This document shows positions 53,230 through 63,843 of a DNA stretch of 64,000 nucleotides, in pieces. A program made the translations under genes and the position numbers. How positions within the stretch are numbered: position 1 is the stretch's first letter; the number at the start of each line of letters is the position of its first letter. This stretch comes from Ypsolopha sequella (lineage: Eukaryota; Arthropoda; Insecta; Lepidoptera; Ypsolophidae): assembly GCA_934047225.1 (NCBI GenBank), contig OW204009.1, positions 19,465,161 through 19,529,160 of the forward strand, read 5' to 3'. The notes under the pieces are model-generated. The model did no database searches. It saw only the letters and a program-made list of their open reading frames with translations, and was not told where the DNA came from.

Positions 53230-54450
53230 TGAGAAGAGCAAGTCTAGGTTAATTTCAGCGGCAGCTGGACGACTCTTCGAATTTTTGGATTTGTTCCGAA
53301 ATATATTTTGGGATGCCGTCATCTTGTAAGGATGCTTTCACCGAAGGGCCGAAGAGACTCGTATTATCTTCATATTGGGTTCTATTTTGTATAATTTCGT
53401 CTATATTGCAAGTTGTGGTTGGAATAAATAATTCACATTTGTTAGATTTTAATTCAAGTGGTATGTCTTTAAATTTCATTCTTAGCTTTACTATATACTA
53501 TAGGTATGTATACTATAGGTATGTATACATTAAATGTAGAATTTGAAGTCAAAATTATTTAATGGATGGTCAACCTGAAGATAGCCGGGCCTAGGGGATC
53601 GCCTTCTTGACAGCCATCTTCGGAACTCAAAAGATTACTTTTGTATATTTATTGGTAGGTAAGTTGTGCCATTGCCAAATACATTTGTAGACTTGTGGTA
53701 TGTTTTCTTTCAGTTGATTCAAGGCACCCCTATCATCCCTTCGTATCCACCGTTATTTAGAAAGGTACGGGCTGCGTAGACCGCAGCCCCACAGCCTCCC
53801 CGGCTTCTTAAGCCTAGTTGTAGAGGTTGGAACTTATCTGTGATGAGGGGTAGCCGGTGCCTGCAGCAGACCTTGGAAACTATACGGCTGATGTTATTCC
53901 CGACCGCAATCGGTCTTATGCCACCATCCCTCTTATTTATTAATTCGCTTCATACAGTTACCTGGTTATATACAAACTTTTCCCGACAGAATCAACTTGA
54001 CCAGCTGTGTCAAGTCCAATAAGAGGAATATGCCAGTAGCCCCTTTAAATAAGATCTTTCAAGTGTTGGGGTGAAAAGCCATCTTGTCCTCCACCAGAGG
54101 CATTCCTGAAGGACATTATCATTTTTGTTGATAACATTTCTTGAGCAACGGGGCAAAGAGGTATCAACAGAAAGTTTGGCTCCGCGGGGAATGCGTTTAA
54201 CCAGTGAAAGATTTGATTTATATTCGCTAAGTTACTTGTATAAGTGTCAGATTGTGTAAGTTGTAAGGTATTAGAACTTATATTGGCAGTAGGATTAAGA
54301 ACTTAATGCTTTTTGCTAATCTAGATTTTAAGGCCTCTCTGTCTTCGTAAATACTTACGATAATTGAATTTAGTACACCGCACTAATTCATCCGACATGG
54401 CATCAGTGCCGGAGGACGGACCTGCGGTCTGCGCCATGTCCTTGATATAA
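53230..54450 (-). pseudogene. Degenerate reverse transcriptase-like element
   Basis: Minus strand. Fragments in several frames encode KRDGGIRPIAVGNNIRRIVS and RHRLPLITDKFQPLQLGLRS with GGCGAAVYAART (about 53740-53930). Upstream is a region with LSVDTSLPRCSRNV (about 54170), and downstream FGPSVKASLQDDGIPKYISE (about 53280-53350). The DGGIRPIAVGN motif is typical of a group of insect reverse transcriptases. Multiple stops and shifts show that it is long dead. The exact family was not determined. Confidence 0.65.
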
Positions 54451-55468
54451 CCTGTATCTAGAATTAGTAATAAAACAACAACAAAAATTACTCAGGCTAC
54501 GAAAATGTAAAAATTCAAAAATTCAAAAATGTTAAGCATGTCAAGACTAATATCTGTTTACATGTCAAGACAAATAAAAGGTAGGCATGTATACAGGATG
54601 TCCAGTAAGTAGTGCTTCCAACGAAAACCATAGATAGCTGCGACCATGCTCTGTCGGAATAACCCAACATAGGTCTTACAAATGTCGTATGGTTGTCGAG
54701 ATTTTTGAACTTTTATGTAATTTCTAGTATTTGCTACCCTTAGTTCTTTTTTTAATATATATACAAATTTAGTTTTTTATTCTTGTTTTTTTTTGATAAG
54801 TCTTTTTATGAAACTTATTTCACTGTTTTTCAAATACGGTAACGGTTTTCCCAGGAAAAAAAATTGAAAACATAAAACTTGACTCGAAATTTTTTCATCA
54901 ACATTTAAAGGGTGTAAAATAATGTATAGAGATCTAAGTGCCCATCGGCTTAAAAAGTGTTATATTTAGTGCCAATCAAAAAACAGAAAAAAATATAATC
55001 TATTCACCCAATAAAAAGGTATTTGGTATTTTAATACCGACGGAGGCATTTTGTGAAAAAAATCAAAGCTTCCAAATTTTATCTTTTTTAGGGTTTCGTT
55101 GTCAACAACAAGGAACCCTTATAGTTTCGCCATGCTCGTCTGTCTGTCTGTCTATCTGTCCGTGGCTTAGCTTGGAGAATATTAGTACCAGAAAGCTGTA
55201 ATTTGGCATGGGAATACATCATTATCACGCCGATAAAGTGGTATAGTAAAACTTTGAAAAAAAAAATTTTTAGGTTACCTCCCCTTCGTGTAATTTCAGA
55301 GATTCTAGGACTTCCGTTTGTGGATTCGTTGATGAACCAATTACCTGTTTCAGTTGTGTATATTTTGTTAGCTTTATTTCAAAACGATACGTTTGATATT
55401 TCAGTGTCAAGCTTGCAATGATTCCCTACTAAAGGCTGCTTAACTGATGTATCATCATATCTTTGTAG
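54451..55468. other. AT-rich interspersed repeat remnants
   Basis: Includes TACAGGATGTCCAGTAAGTA near 54592 (resembling a TIR) and, near 55089, an imperfect hairpin AGGGTTTCGTTG...CAACAAGGAACCCTT followed by CTGTCTGTCTGTC. No coding sequence recognised. Confidence 0.4.
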
Positions 55469-55648
55469 TCATGGTGTGTATAATTTGCATTCTGGACAGC
55501 TTCGGGTTCCCTCTAAATTATGCTTGTTGGTATGGAAAACTTTCTTCGTTTGATTTAGACACTGGTAATGGTAGTATATTTGACATTTTTTGCAGTTTAA
55601 ATCATCACCAACATTAACATGACCTTCGCATGACACACAGTTCCTCAT
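55469..55648 (-). CDS. Short PHD-like zinc finger ORF (LINE ORF1 N-terminus?)
   Basis: 59-residue frame on the minus strand from ATG 55648 to TGA at 55469. It has ordered metal-binding residues: CVSCEGHV, then CKKCQIYYHYQCLN, then CPECKLY. This is a Cys4-His-Cys3-like PHD pattern. Such fingers are common at the N-terminus of ORF1 in insect LINEs, which is my preferred reading. The frame ends soon after the finger, so it is a fragment. No neighbouring RT on the same strand can be linked to it with certainty. Confidence 0.6.
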   Translation of the reverse strand: MRNCVSCEGHVNVGDDLNCKKCQIYYHYQCLNQTKKVFHTNKHNLEGTRSCPECKLYTP

Positions 55649-56149
55649 ATTGAATATGTTATATAAATTTCTTCTTGTGCTATCGCTATTTTAGCATCAA
55701 GCGACCTCTAGCGATATCTATTTATAATTGTATTGCATGTACAATTTCTCAGTTGGTCACAGTGACAAAATACAATATTTTGATACGAATTCTTACATTC
55801 ATGATTTTCTTTTTACGGAAGGTTTGTGCCAAAATTACTCTGCACTGAACACGTAATGTTCATATGATATACATAATAAGAGAGACACGTTCATCAAGAG
55901 CTCATGAATGGTTTTGTCTACACCACCAAAAGTTAGGGTCCAACTAAACTTTATTTTTGGTCAAAGAAAAATCTCTTAAAAGAGATTTTTTATTTGTGCT
56001 GAAAGCTGCATTTATTTCACAAACTTTTCATCATCAGATCTTTGTAGATTATTTTTCATGTTACATACATGGTGTTTTATTTATAATCTGTTTAGAAACT
56101 CACCGGATACGTCTCCAGGTCCTGGTTCAGGAACAAAAAGGGAGGAGGG
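55649..56149. other. No gene; short perfect hairpin inside
   Basis: AT-rich. It contains AAAAATCTCTTAAAAGAGAT plus TTTTT (about 55967-55992), a small perfect inverted repeat. It may be the 5' UTR of the element whose ORF1 fragment lies at 55469-55648. Confidence 0.4.
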
Positions 56150-56762
56150 ACAAAGTATATCTGACCTGCTAGCGCACCGACACTCCACGGCCACAACCAA
56201 AGTATACCTGACCTGCTAGCGCACTGACACTCCACGGCCGCAAACAAAGTATACCTGACCTGCTAGCGCACTGACACTCCATGGCCGCAAACAAAGTATA
56301 CCTGACCTGCTAGCGCACCGACACTCCACGGCCGCAAACAAAGTATACCTGACCTGCTAGCGCACTGACACTCCACGGCCACAAACAAAGTATACCTGAC
56401 CTGCTAGCGCACTGACACTCCACGGCCACAAACAAAGTATACCTGACCTGCTAGCGCACTGACACTCCACGGCCGCAAACAAAGTATACCCGACCTGCTA
56501 GCGCACCGACACTCCACGGCCACAAACAAAGTATACCTGACCTGCTAGCGCACCGACACTCCACGGCCACAAACAAAGTATACCTGACCTGCTAGCGCAC
56601 CGACACTCCACGGCCGCAAACAAAGTATACCTGACCTGCTAGCGCACTGACACTCCACGGCCGCAAACAAAGTATACCTGACCTGCTAGCGCACCGACAC
56701 TCCACGGCCACAAACAAAGTATACCTGACCTGCTAGCGCACCGACACTCCACGGCCACAAAC
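56150..56762. repeat. 47-bp minisatellite, about 13 copies
   Basis: Unit CAAAGTATACCTGACCTGCT plus AGCGCACYGACACTCCACGG and CCRCAAA. C/T and G/A variants alternate irregularly. Confidence 0.92.
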
Positions 56763-56996
56763 CCAGCAATGATTTTTCCAACAGTTTCACCTCACACAAC
56801 AGTTCATCACCTGGCTGTCCTTCACCAACGGCAATCCCAACAGGCACAATGACTTCATTACAAAAAGGGCCCAATATATGGCTGGATCAAATCTACCTGC
56901 GCGGTGTGTCCACAATAAAAAAGAGAACTGGAACTGCCACGTTCGACCTGTCCGTTAGTTTGGCAGAACAAGGTGCGTTCCGAATCTAACGACACT
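56763..56996. other. Unidentified stretch with long open frames on both strands
   Basis: On + one frame encodes KGPNIWLDQIYLRGVSTIKK and then TATFDLSVSLAEQG. On - another encodes MGPFCNEVIVPVGIAVGEGQ and PGDELLCEVKLLEKSLLG, running into the 47-bp array. Neither was recognised. It joins a LINE at about 57000. Confidence 0.3.
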
Positions 56997-59360
56997 AAAC
57001 AAGCGACAAAAAAGGAGCCATCGTATCAAGAATGTACTACATTATTGCATATGATTATGCCGCTAGAAGCGACTCACCACGTAGGCGACTCACACACACT
57101 ACTAGACCTGGTTCTCACTTCTAACCCAGATAGGATTGCATGTCATGGTCAGTTTACTGCTTCTGGTTTTTCTCACCATGACTTGATATATGCCTCATAT
57201 AAATTAAAAATACCGAAGCTTAAACCCAAAATCCTACTTCAGAGAAATTTTGCGGCAATGAACGTAGACAGACTTATATCTGACGCAAAGGCGATAGATT
57301 GGTCTCAACTGGAAGGTCTTGCCACAGTCGATGATGTGATCGAATTATTCAATAAATTGATTATTGGCCTCTATGACGTCCATGCACCCATTCACCCTGT
57401 ACGTATGAAGCAAGCTCCATCTCCTTGGCTTACGAATGAAATACGCAGGTTCATGGCCAAAAGAGACAGTCTCAGACGCAAGCATAAAAAACGACCCACC
57501 GAAGAAAATTGGCTCAGTTTCAAGTCCGCTAGGAATCGGTGCAATCAAATGATCCGGAATGCTAAACGTCGGCACATCTATTCCTCCATCGAAAACTGCA
57601 ACCCTCACAACCTCTGGCAATTTCTTCGCAGGTTGGGCTTTGGCAAGTCTAGACAAGATCTCAACCCATCTCTGGATCTGAATGGTTTGAATCGCCATTT
57701 TTCTTCCCCCCCTCATACCATTGACTCTACACTGAAGGATCTCTCTCTTAGGCGAATTCTAGCCGCACCTCCCCCAACCCATACTAGCTTTGCTTTCACC
57801 CCTGTATCTGAGTCTGACATTGAGAAAATTGTACTCTCTATCCATAGCAAAGCTGTTGGGCACGATGCTATTGGCCGTGATCTTCTTCTCCCAATCCTCA
57901 AAGTAATTCTCCCTGTTATCACGCATATCATTAATTTCTCTATCTCCACCAGCACTTTCCCAAACTTATGGAAATTCGCGTACATGGTACCAGTCCCTAA
58001 AACTTCTGAACCCTCACAATTTAAAGACTATCGACCCATCTCTGTACTCCCTTTTCTGTCGAAGGTTTTGGAACGTGTGGTTAATCGGCAACTCTCGAAC
58101 TTTCTTCATTCACATAACCTCCTTAACCCTCTCCAATCGGGATTTCGTCCATCCCACAGCACGTGTACTGCCCTTATCAAAATTACTGATGACTTTCGCG
58201 AAGCTATGGACGATAGGCAACTTACTCTCCTCACTCTACTTGACTTCAGCAGCGCTTTTAATTGTATTGACTACGATATACTGCTCGCTATTCTCCGCTC
58301 TCTTAATGTGTCAGATTCTGTCGTCATGTGGCTCCACTCATATCTTTACGGGCGTCAGCAACGTATACGATCTAATGATTGTTTCTCGGACTGGTGCAAC
58401 GTTACTGCTGGTGTGCCTCAGGGCGGTGTATTATCCCCTCTTCTGTTTTCTGTGTTTATTAACACAATTGTTTCTACCATAAACTTTAGCTCCTATCACA
58501 TGTACGCGGATGACCTTCAGCTCTACTTAACTTTTAAACAAGACCTTTTACATATAGCTATACAGAAGATGACATCCGATTTAGATCACATCAGCCAATG
58601 GTCGGAACAGTTCGGTCTTGTAGTTAATCCGTCCAAGACGCAGGTTATGATTGTTGGCAGCAGAGCCCTTGTTAATAAAACTGATCTGAGTTCTCTCCCA
58701 CCAGTTTACTTTAATGGTACCCCATTGAAATACTGCACCTCTGTTAAAAACCTCGGGCTCTACATTCAAAACGATTTGTCCTGGGACTTGCATGTGACTG
58801 AAGTCAGCAAAAAGATTTTCGCGTCCATGCACTCTCTAAAGCGCATGCAGAAGTTTCTGCCTTATTCCGTTAAGGTCACGCTAGTCAACTCACTCCTACT
58901 CCCCATCATAGACTACGCAGATGTTTGCTACCCTGACCTTACGGAAGTATTGCTTGACAAACTGGATCGTATCCTTAATGTATGCATACGCTATATCTTT
59001 GGCCTCCGCAAATACGACCATATTTCTCAGTACCGATCTGAATTAAACTGGCTCAGTATCCGAAATCGACGCAATGCACATGTTTTAACACTTCTATACA
59101 ATATCCTTAATGACCCCCTTTCTCCCCCTTATCTCAAAGACAGATTTACTTACCTTCTCTCGCTTGATCGCCTTCAGCGGCCTAGTAAAGCTCTTCTCCT
59201 TCGAACTCCCGAACACAAGTCAGATATGTACTCTTATTCGTTCACTGTATCAGCAATCCGTCTCTGGAACAATCTGCCCTTGTGTGTCCGAGAATCACCC
59301 TCAACTAATGTTTTTAAAAATAAAGTCTTCCTTCACTATTTAAAGATGCAAAATTGTTAA
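56973..59360 (+). CDS. LINE ORF2: endonuclease C-terminus and reverse transcriptase
   Basis: 795-residue frame of a CR1/Jockey-like non-LTR retrotransposon. The first dozen residues are probably not native. From about residue 20 the endonuclease C-terminus is visible (SHTLLDLVLTSNPDRIACHG, FSHHDLIYASYKL). RT motifs are KDYRPISVLPFLSKVLERVV, QSGFRPSHSTCTALIKI, LTLLDFSSAFNCIDYDILL, AGVPQGGVLSPLLFSVFINT and the catalytic MYADDLQLYL. Then come SVKNLGLYIQNDLSWDLHV and the C-terminal SAIRLWNNLPLCVRE. The RT half is intact; the N-terminal endonuclease catalytic residues are missing. Confidence 0.92.
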   Translation: MRSESNDTKQATKKEPSYQECTTLLHMIMPLEATHHVGDSHTLLDLVLTSNPDRIACHGQFTASGFSHHDLIYASYKLKIPKLKPKILLQRNFAAMNVDRLISDAKAIDWSQLEGLATVDDVIELFNKLIIGLYDVHAPIHPVRMKQAPSPWLTNEIRRFMAKRDSLRRKHKKRPTEENWLSFKSARNRCNQMIRNAKRRHIYSSIENCNPHNLWQFLRRLGFGKSRQDLNPSLDLNGLNRHFSSPPHTIDSTLKDLSLRRILAAPPPTHTSFAFTPVSESDIEKIVLSIHSKAVGHDAIGRDLLLPILKVILPVITHIINFSISTSTFPNLWKFAYMVPVPKTSEPSQFKDYRPISVLPFLSKVLERVVNRQLSNFLHSHNLLNPLQSGFRPSHSTCTALIKITDDFREAMDDRQLTLLTLLDFSSAFNCIDYDILLAILRSLNVSDSVVMWLHSYLYGRQQRIRSNDCFSDWCNVTAGVPQGGVLSPLLFSVFINTIVSTINFSSYHMYADDLQLYLTFKQDLLHIAIQKMTSDLDHISQWSEQFGLVVNPSKTQVMIVGSRALVNKTDLSSLPPVYFNGTPLKYCTSVKNLGLYIQNDLSWDLHVTEVSKKIFASMHSLKRMQKFLPYSVKVTLVNSLLLPIIDYADVCYPDLTEVLLDKLDRILNVCIRYIFGLRKYDHISQYRSELNWLSIRNRRNAHVLTLLYNILNDPLSPPYLKDRFTYLLSLDRLQRPSKALLLRTPEHKSDMYSYSFTVSAIRLWNNLPLCVRESPSTNVFKNKVFLHYLKMQNC

Positions 59361-59700
59361 AATTGTTATCAGCTCTATTTTTGTCGTTCCCGAGTCATTT
59401 TTAAAATTACGTCCAATATTTATTTTATTATGTAATATATAAGTATTTTTAATATCTTATTTACGTATTGTATTATATTTTTATTTTACTATGTTTATTT
59501 AGTATAAATCTCCCATTTCCCCTATTTAATTCCCAACGATTTGAGTGCTTTCTCCTAAATATATATTCTTGGCACTACCCTAAATTATCCTCAACACCTA
59601 AGGTCAACTGGAAGATAATGCTAATTAGCATTAAGTTCGCCTTTTGTACTGATTTATTTTAATGTGCAATAAAGAATTTTATTATTATTATTATTATTAT
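57000..59700 (+). mobile_element. CR1/Jockey-like LINE, 5'-truncated
   Basis: Carries the ORF above, a 3' UTR (59361-59660) with GTGCAATAAAGAATTTTATT and an (ATT)n tail ending near 59700. It lies in the E4-E5 intron in the same orientation as the host gene. The C-terminus and tail style match the small LINE tails at 2731 and 3893. Confidence 0.88.
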
Positions 59701-59986
59701 TACATTAGCAGGCGAAACCTTTGGATCTTCAGTTTCTCTAAACTTGAGTGATTTAAAACTGCAATTGCAGCAGTTCCAGCAGGAATGTGTCAAAATTTTA
59801 AGTGTTCATTTGGAATGGTTGTTTCTTATGAAGATTTTTTTTAATGGTACTACTCGTATGTTAGAAAATTTTTGAAAATCTTTTCTTTACTTTAGAATAC
59901 AATATAGATTATAATATGTATATATATTTATATATTATATATACAATGAAAGTGTTTTATCAAAGTGATTATGTGACGAATTGCAG
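59701..59986. other. No assignable feature (intron)
   Basis: AT-rich sequence up to the E5 acceptor (GACGAATTGCAG). Confidence 0.4.
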
Positions 59987-60277
59987 ATTATCCATCCCCC
60001 CCGTTGAACCTGACGATCATAAAGCGAGAAGCCGACACCGCGGAGCTGGCGTGGAAGCCACCAGAAAAGCCGGGTTCCAAGATCACGCAGTACTACTTGT
60101 ACAACAGACTCCACAACAGGAGGAGACGCGAGGAAGAGGAGTGGGAATTCCTGCAGGACGTGGATGGCTCGTTGTTGTCGGTCAAACTGATGGGCCTGCG
60201 CAAGATGGATATAGAGTTTGGATTAATGGCCGCCAACGTTTTGGGCGACAGTAGCATGAGCAATATCGCGTATATAG
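59987..60277 (+). CDS. Exon E5: fibronectin type III domain 3
   Basis: The acceptor GAATTGCAG ends at 59986 and the exon ends TATATAG before GTTCGT. Both borders are phase 1. One complete FN3 domain of about 97 residues: YPSPPLNLTIIKREAD, the Trp strand TAELAWKPPEKPGSKITQYY, LYNRLHNRRRREEEEWEF, LLSVKLMGLRKMDIEFGLMA and ANVLGDSSMSNIAYIG. The basic/acidic RRRREEEE insert in the C-C' region is unusual for FN3. The donor GTTCGT is weaker than the consensus. Same strand and phase pattern as E2-E4, so the same gene. Confidence 0.9.
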
Positions 60278-60329
60278 GTTCGTGCTACATATCTAGGCTA
60301 TTCGTGTGTTCATCTGTGTTCGTCTGTCT

Positions 60330-61230
60330 GTTTGTTTGGCTCTCCAATTATTTGTCCATGTATCTGTTCACATGTTTGTCCGTCTGTCTGTCTGTCTATA
60401 TATTCATCTCTATGTACGATTGTCTGTCCGTTTGTCCATCTGTATGTCTGTCTGTCTATATATTCATCTCTCTGTACGTTTGTCTGTCCGTTTGTCCATC
60501 TGTATGTCTGTCTGTCTATATATTCATCTCTCTGTACGTTTGTCTGTCCGTTTGTCCATCTGTATGTCTGTCTGTATATTCATCTCTCTGTACGTTTGTC
60601 CATCTGTATGTCTGTCTGTCTGTATATTCATCTCTCTGTACGTTTGTCTGTCCGTTTGTCCATCTGTATGTCTGTCTGTCTATATATTCATCTCTCTGTA
60701 CGTTTGTCTGTCCGTTTGTCCATCTGTATGTCTGTCTGTCTGTATATTCATCTCTCTGTACGTTTGTCTGTCCGTTTGTCCATCTGTATGTCTGTCTGTC
60801 TGTATATTCATCTCTCTGTACGTTTGTCTGTCCGTTTGTCCATCTGTATGTCTGTCTGTCTGTATATTCATCTCTCTGTACGTTTGTCTGTCCGTTTGTC
60901 CATCTGTATGTCTGTCTGTCTGTATATTCATCTCTCTGTAAGTTTGTCTGTCCGTTTGTCCATCTGTATGTCTGTCTGTCTGTATATTCATCTCTCTGTA
61001 CGTTAGTCTGTCCGTTTGTCCATCTGTATGTCTGTCTGTCTGTATATTAATTTCTCTGTACGTTTGTCTGTCCGTTTGTCCATCTGTATGTCTGTCTGTC
61101 TGTATATTCATCTCTCTGTACGTTTGTCTGTCCGTTTGTCCATCTGTATGTCTGTCTGTCTATATATTCATCACTCTGTACGTTTGTCTGTCCGTTTGTC
61201 CGTCTGTCTGGCCATCTTTCTGTTCATATG
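60330..61230. repeat. 60-bp minisatellite of CTGT-rich units, about 14 copies
   Basis: Unit CATCTGTATGTCTGTCTGTC plus TGTATATTCATCTCTCTGTA and CGTTTGTCTGTCCGTTTGTC. It starts about 50-110 bp after the E5 donor with diverged units. A length multiple of 3 keeps frames open on both strands, giving spurious Cys/Val/Ser-rich ORFs. Confidence 0.93.
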
Positions 61231-61988
61231 CGTGTCCATCTCACAGGCGTTCTGTCTGTACATTTATCTGACCGTCTCGTCTGTCCAACTGTAACATCAT
61301 GCCAAATCTTTGTAGGTATATAATTAATGTGTCTCCGGGATACATTCAACAATATTTTTCTTATGAACGTCACAATTAAAAAGCTTTGGTTTTGGCACAA
61401 GGGTGGGGTGTCCAATGAAGCATTATTTCAAGCAAATTACATCGACGTCACCTGAATATAAATTACTTATTAAGAGATCATTAAAAGCATTACCATTGCA
61501 GCTCAGTTTGGGTAATCCGCTTCTAAGGTGACATTTTGATCACACAGCTCACCATACCTCGAGGCATCAAGATTTAAACCATAATTAACTAGTTCAATGT
61601 TTGCTGTAGTAAAATTTTATACAGAATGAAGATCAATGATATTCGAGAAAAATATGTAAATATGTTATAAGCGATTCGCGAGTGGCACGTTAACTTGGCT
61701 AATTGACTAATCTGAACTCAATATCGCGTATGCATCAACGCACGATGGACTTCACACAGGATAACGTACCGCAACTTGTAGGGCTTGTCTTATTGTTGCT
61801 CCTCCCGATAATAATAAATAAGTCCACGTGTCATTGTGACATTGCAATACTACGTAATTAATTGAAGTTATATATGTTGTATGCCGTTATTGAATTTCAA
61901 AACTTGTGTACGTAACCTATTTACTCCTTTAATATTTTAATTGTTGAAGACTATCAATATATATGGCACAAAAACACAACAATTTCAG
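61231..61988. other. No assignable feature (intron)
   Basis: AT-rich intron without recognised elements, ending in the E6 acceptor AACAATTTCAG. Confidence 0.4.
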
Positions 61989-62273
61989 AAAAACCAAACG
62001 CACCACTTCACCTGTCAGTGATAGGGTTAGGCGCCGAACATGCCACGTTTCAGTGGGTTGGGCCGCCGCCCACACAATTCTCAAGCGTGTCCCACTACAA
62101 GATGCAGTACCGCAACAAGAAGGAGCAGGGCGTGTGGAAGGACGGCGTGCAGGTGCCGCCGGACATGTTCACCGCCACGCAGCCGCACCTGCAGCGGAAC
62201 GTGGTCTACGAGTTCCGGGTCGTGGCGGGAAGCAACGCGGGGGACAGCGAGCCCAGTAATGTCGTCTTTGTCG
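61989..62273 (+). CDS. Exon E6: fibronectin type III domain 4
   Basis: Acceptor CAACAATTTCAG and donor GTGAGC, both phase 1. It encodes a full FN3 domain of about 95 residues: KPNAPLHLSVIGLGAE, HATFQWVGPPPTQFSS, SHYKMQYRNKKEQGVWKDGV, NVVYEFRVVAGSNAG and DSEPSNVVFVG. Third positions are very GC-rich. The last codon is split, so at least one more exon must lie beyond the window. A LINE fragment follows eight bases after the donor region in an open frame. Confidence 0.92.
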
Positions 62274-62281
62274 GTGAGCTC

Positions 62282-62998
62282 ATGAGCATTAATTTCATAA
62301 AAAATTTACACACTGCAAACATTCATAAATTCATTATGTCATACGGCATGCTGTTATGGGGTAGAGCCGCGGATACAGACGCAGTCTTTGTTTTGCAGAA
62401 GAGAGCAATTCAGGCTATTTATAATATGAAGCACCGGGATTCATTAAGAGAAAAGTTGACAGAAATTAATATATTAACGGTTCCTTGTGAATATATTTAC
62501 CAAGTCCTTAGATATGTCAGACAAAATGTTGAGTCTTTCCTAGGGCTTGGTGAGCAACATTGTAAGGAAACCAGAAATGAGCATAAACTGGCTTTTCCAA
62601 AAATCAGACTCGCCAAAGTGAGTACGTCTTTCGTAGGACATGGTATAAGATTTTACAATAACCTTCCAAAAGAGGTCCTTACTTTGTCAGAGAATAAGTT
62701 TAAACAGTATATTAAGCAGGGCCTACTGAAAAAGGCATATTATAAAATAAATGAATATTTGGATGTTGGTGAAGCATGGTGTTATAGTGATAATGATATT
62801 TGTCATGATGTTAGGTTATAATTTAATTAATTAGTATAATTACCTAACTTACGATTCCTCTAAAGAGTTAACATTAAGTAATTACAGACTGTAAAAGGAA
62901 ATAGAATATAAGAGACAGGTAGGCAAAGATATATATATATATATATATTTTCATTAACCTGAATTCCTGCTGTCTTGTATTTTCTTATCCTTAGGTTA
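62282..62998 (+). mobile_element. Jockey-like LINE fragment, plus strand
   Basis: Same family as 24079-26634 but in opposite orientation. The RT C-terminal part begins at about 62328 (SYGMLLWGRAADTDAVFVLQ) and ends at 62819-62821 after EAWCYSDNDICHDVRL. The 3' UTR follows to about 62998 and is cut there by the next element. It starts directly behind the E6 splice donor. Confidence 0.88.
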
Positions 62999-63843
62999 AA
63001 GTAGATATCAATAAATAAATAAATACATTCTTTATTTACCAGACAAAAGTCCAAAATTACAATTAAATTATAAGTTACGATTACAGGAATTACATTCAGT
63101 TAAATAATATAAGATTAGATTAGATTTAAACATCATCAATAACACGAACAAAAACACGAACAACAATTATTTTTTACAAATTAGGAAGAAAAGCTTATGT
63201 GGTACTTTTGCCATAGTTTATGTAGCGGGCTTGCTTGCCATTCTCTCACTGCACCAATAATGGCGTTCTTAGATGCGCATATCACAGCGCGCGTCCCCGC
63301 AGAACGCTGACGCAAGAGTGCGCTCCAACCCGGCGCGCCGCCCTCACAGAACATTCCGCTCGCACTGCAGTGGTACGGCAGTCGGAATAGCGCTCGCCAC
63401 GCGATGTTATATTGCACGCGCATCTGCCGCATCGCCTCCACCGTGTGCGAGCACCAAAGCTCCACGGTGTAGACGTTTGTACGGAATGTGAGGAACAGCT
63501 GCTACTTCACTTCTTTGGTGCATCGTTGGAAGCGTCTCGCAAGCATATTGGCTCGCACTGTTATCGCTCGTCGTTGGCGTTCGATGTCTGCTTCGTCGGA
63601 CAGTCTAGTATTAATGATGTGGCCCAGATAGCGTACTTCATCTAATTGCCTCAAAATGTTACCATTTAATCTAAGAGTTAGATTTGTGGTAGGTGTGTTA
63701 GGTGATTGAAACGCAATGTACTCGGACTTCTCAGCGTTATGGTCTTGTGCGTATTTCGCACATACCTCGAGTAGCTTTCTCATTGCTTTTATGGATGGAC
63801 TTAAGAGAACCATATCGTCGGCGTAGCAGATGTTATTAACCAT
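62999..63843 (-). mobile_element. LINE D: 5'-truncated LINE with AAAT tail
   Basis: Minus strand, 3' end at about 63000 (TTTATTTATTTATTG in its sense), 3' UTR to 63180. The RT remnant spans 63181-63843: CYADDMVLLSPSIKAMRKLL, DEVRYLGHIINTRLS, then after one in-frame TAG at 63502-63504 ELWCSHTVEAMRQMRVQYN. A different family from the other LINEs here. Confidence 0.85.
63181..63843 (-). pseudogene. LINE D reverse transcriptase C-terminal half
   Basis: Two stretches in the same frame, separated by a single TAG at 63502-63504. The catalytic YADDM box is near the 5' truncation point (about 63815). The thumb (KSEYIAFQSPNTPTTNLTLR) and C-terminal region (YNIAWRALFRLPYHCSASGM) follow. The 5' half of RT and the endonuclease are absent. 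Confidence 0.85.

Noticed and set aside
60004..61294. ORFs up to 348 residues rich in Cys, Val and Ser
   Set aside because: Read-through of E5 into a 60-bp CTGT-rich array; the real exon ends at 60277 with a phase-1 donor.
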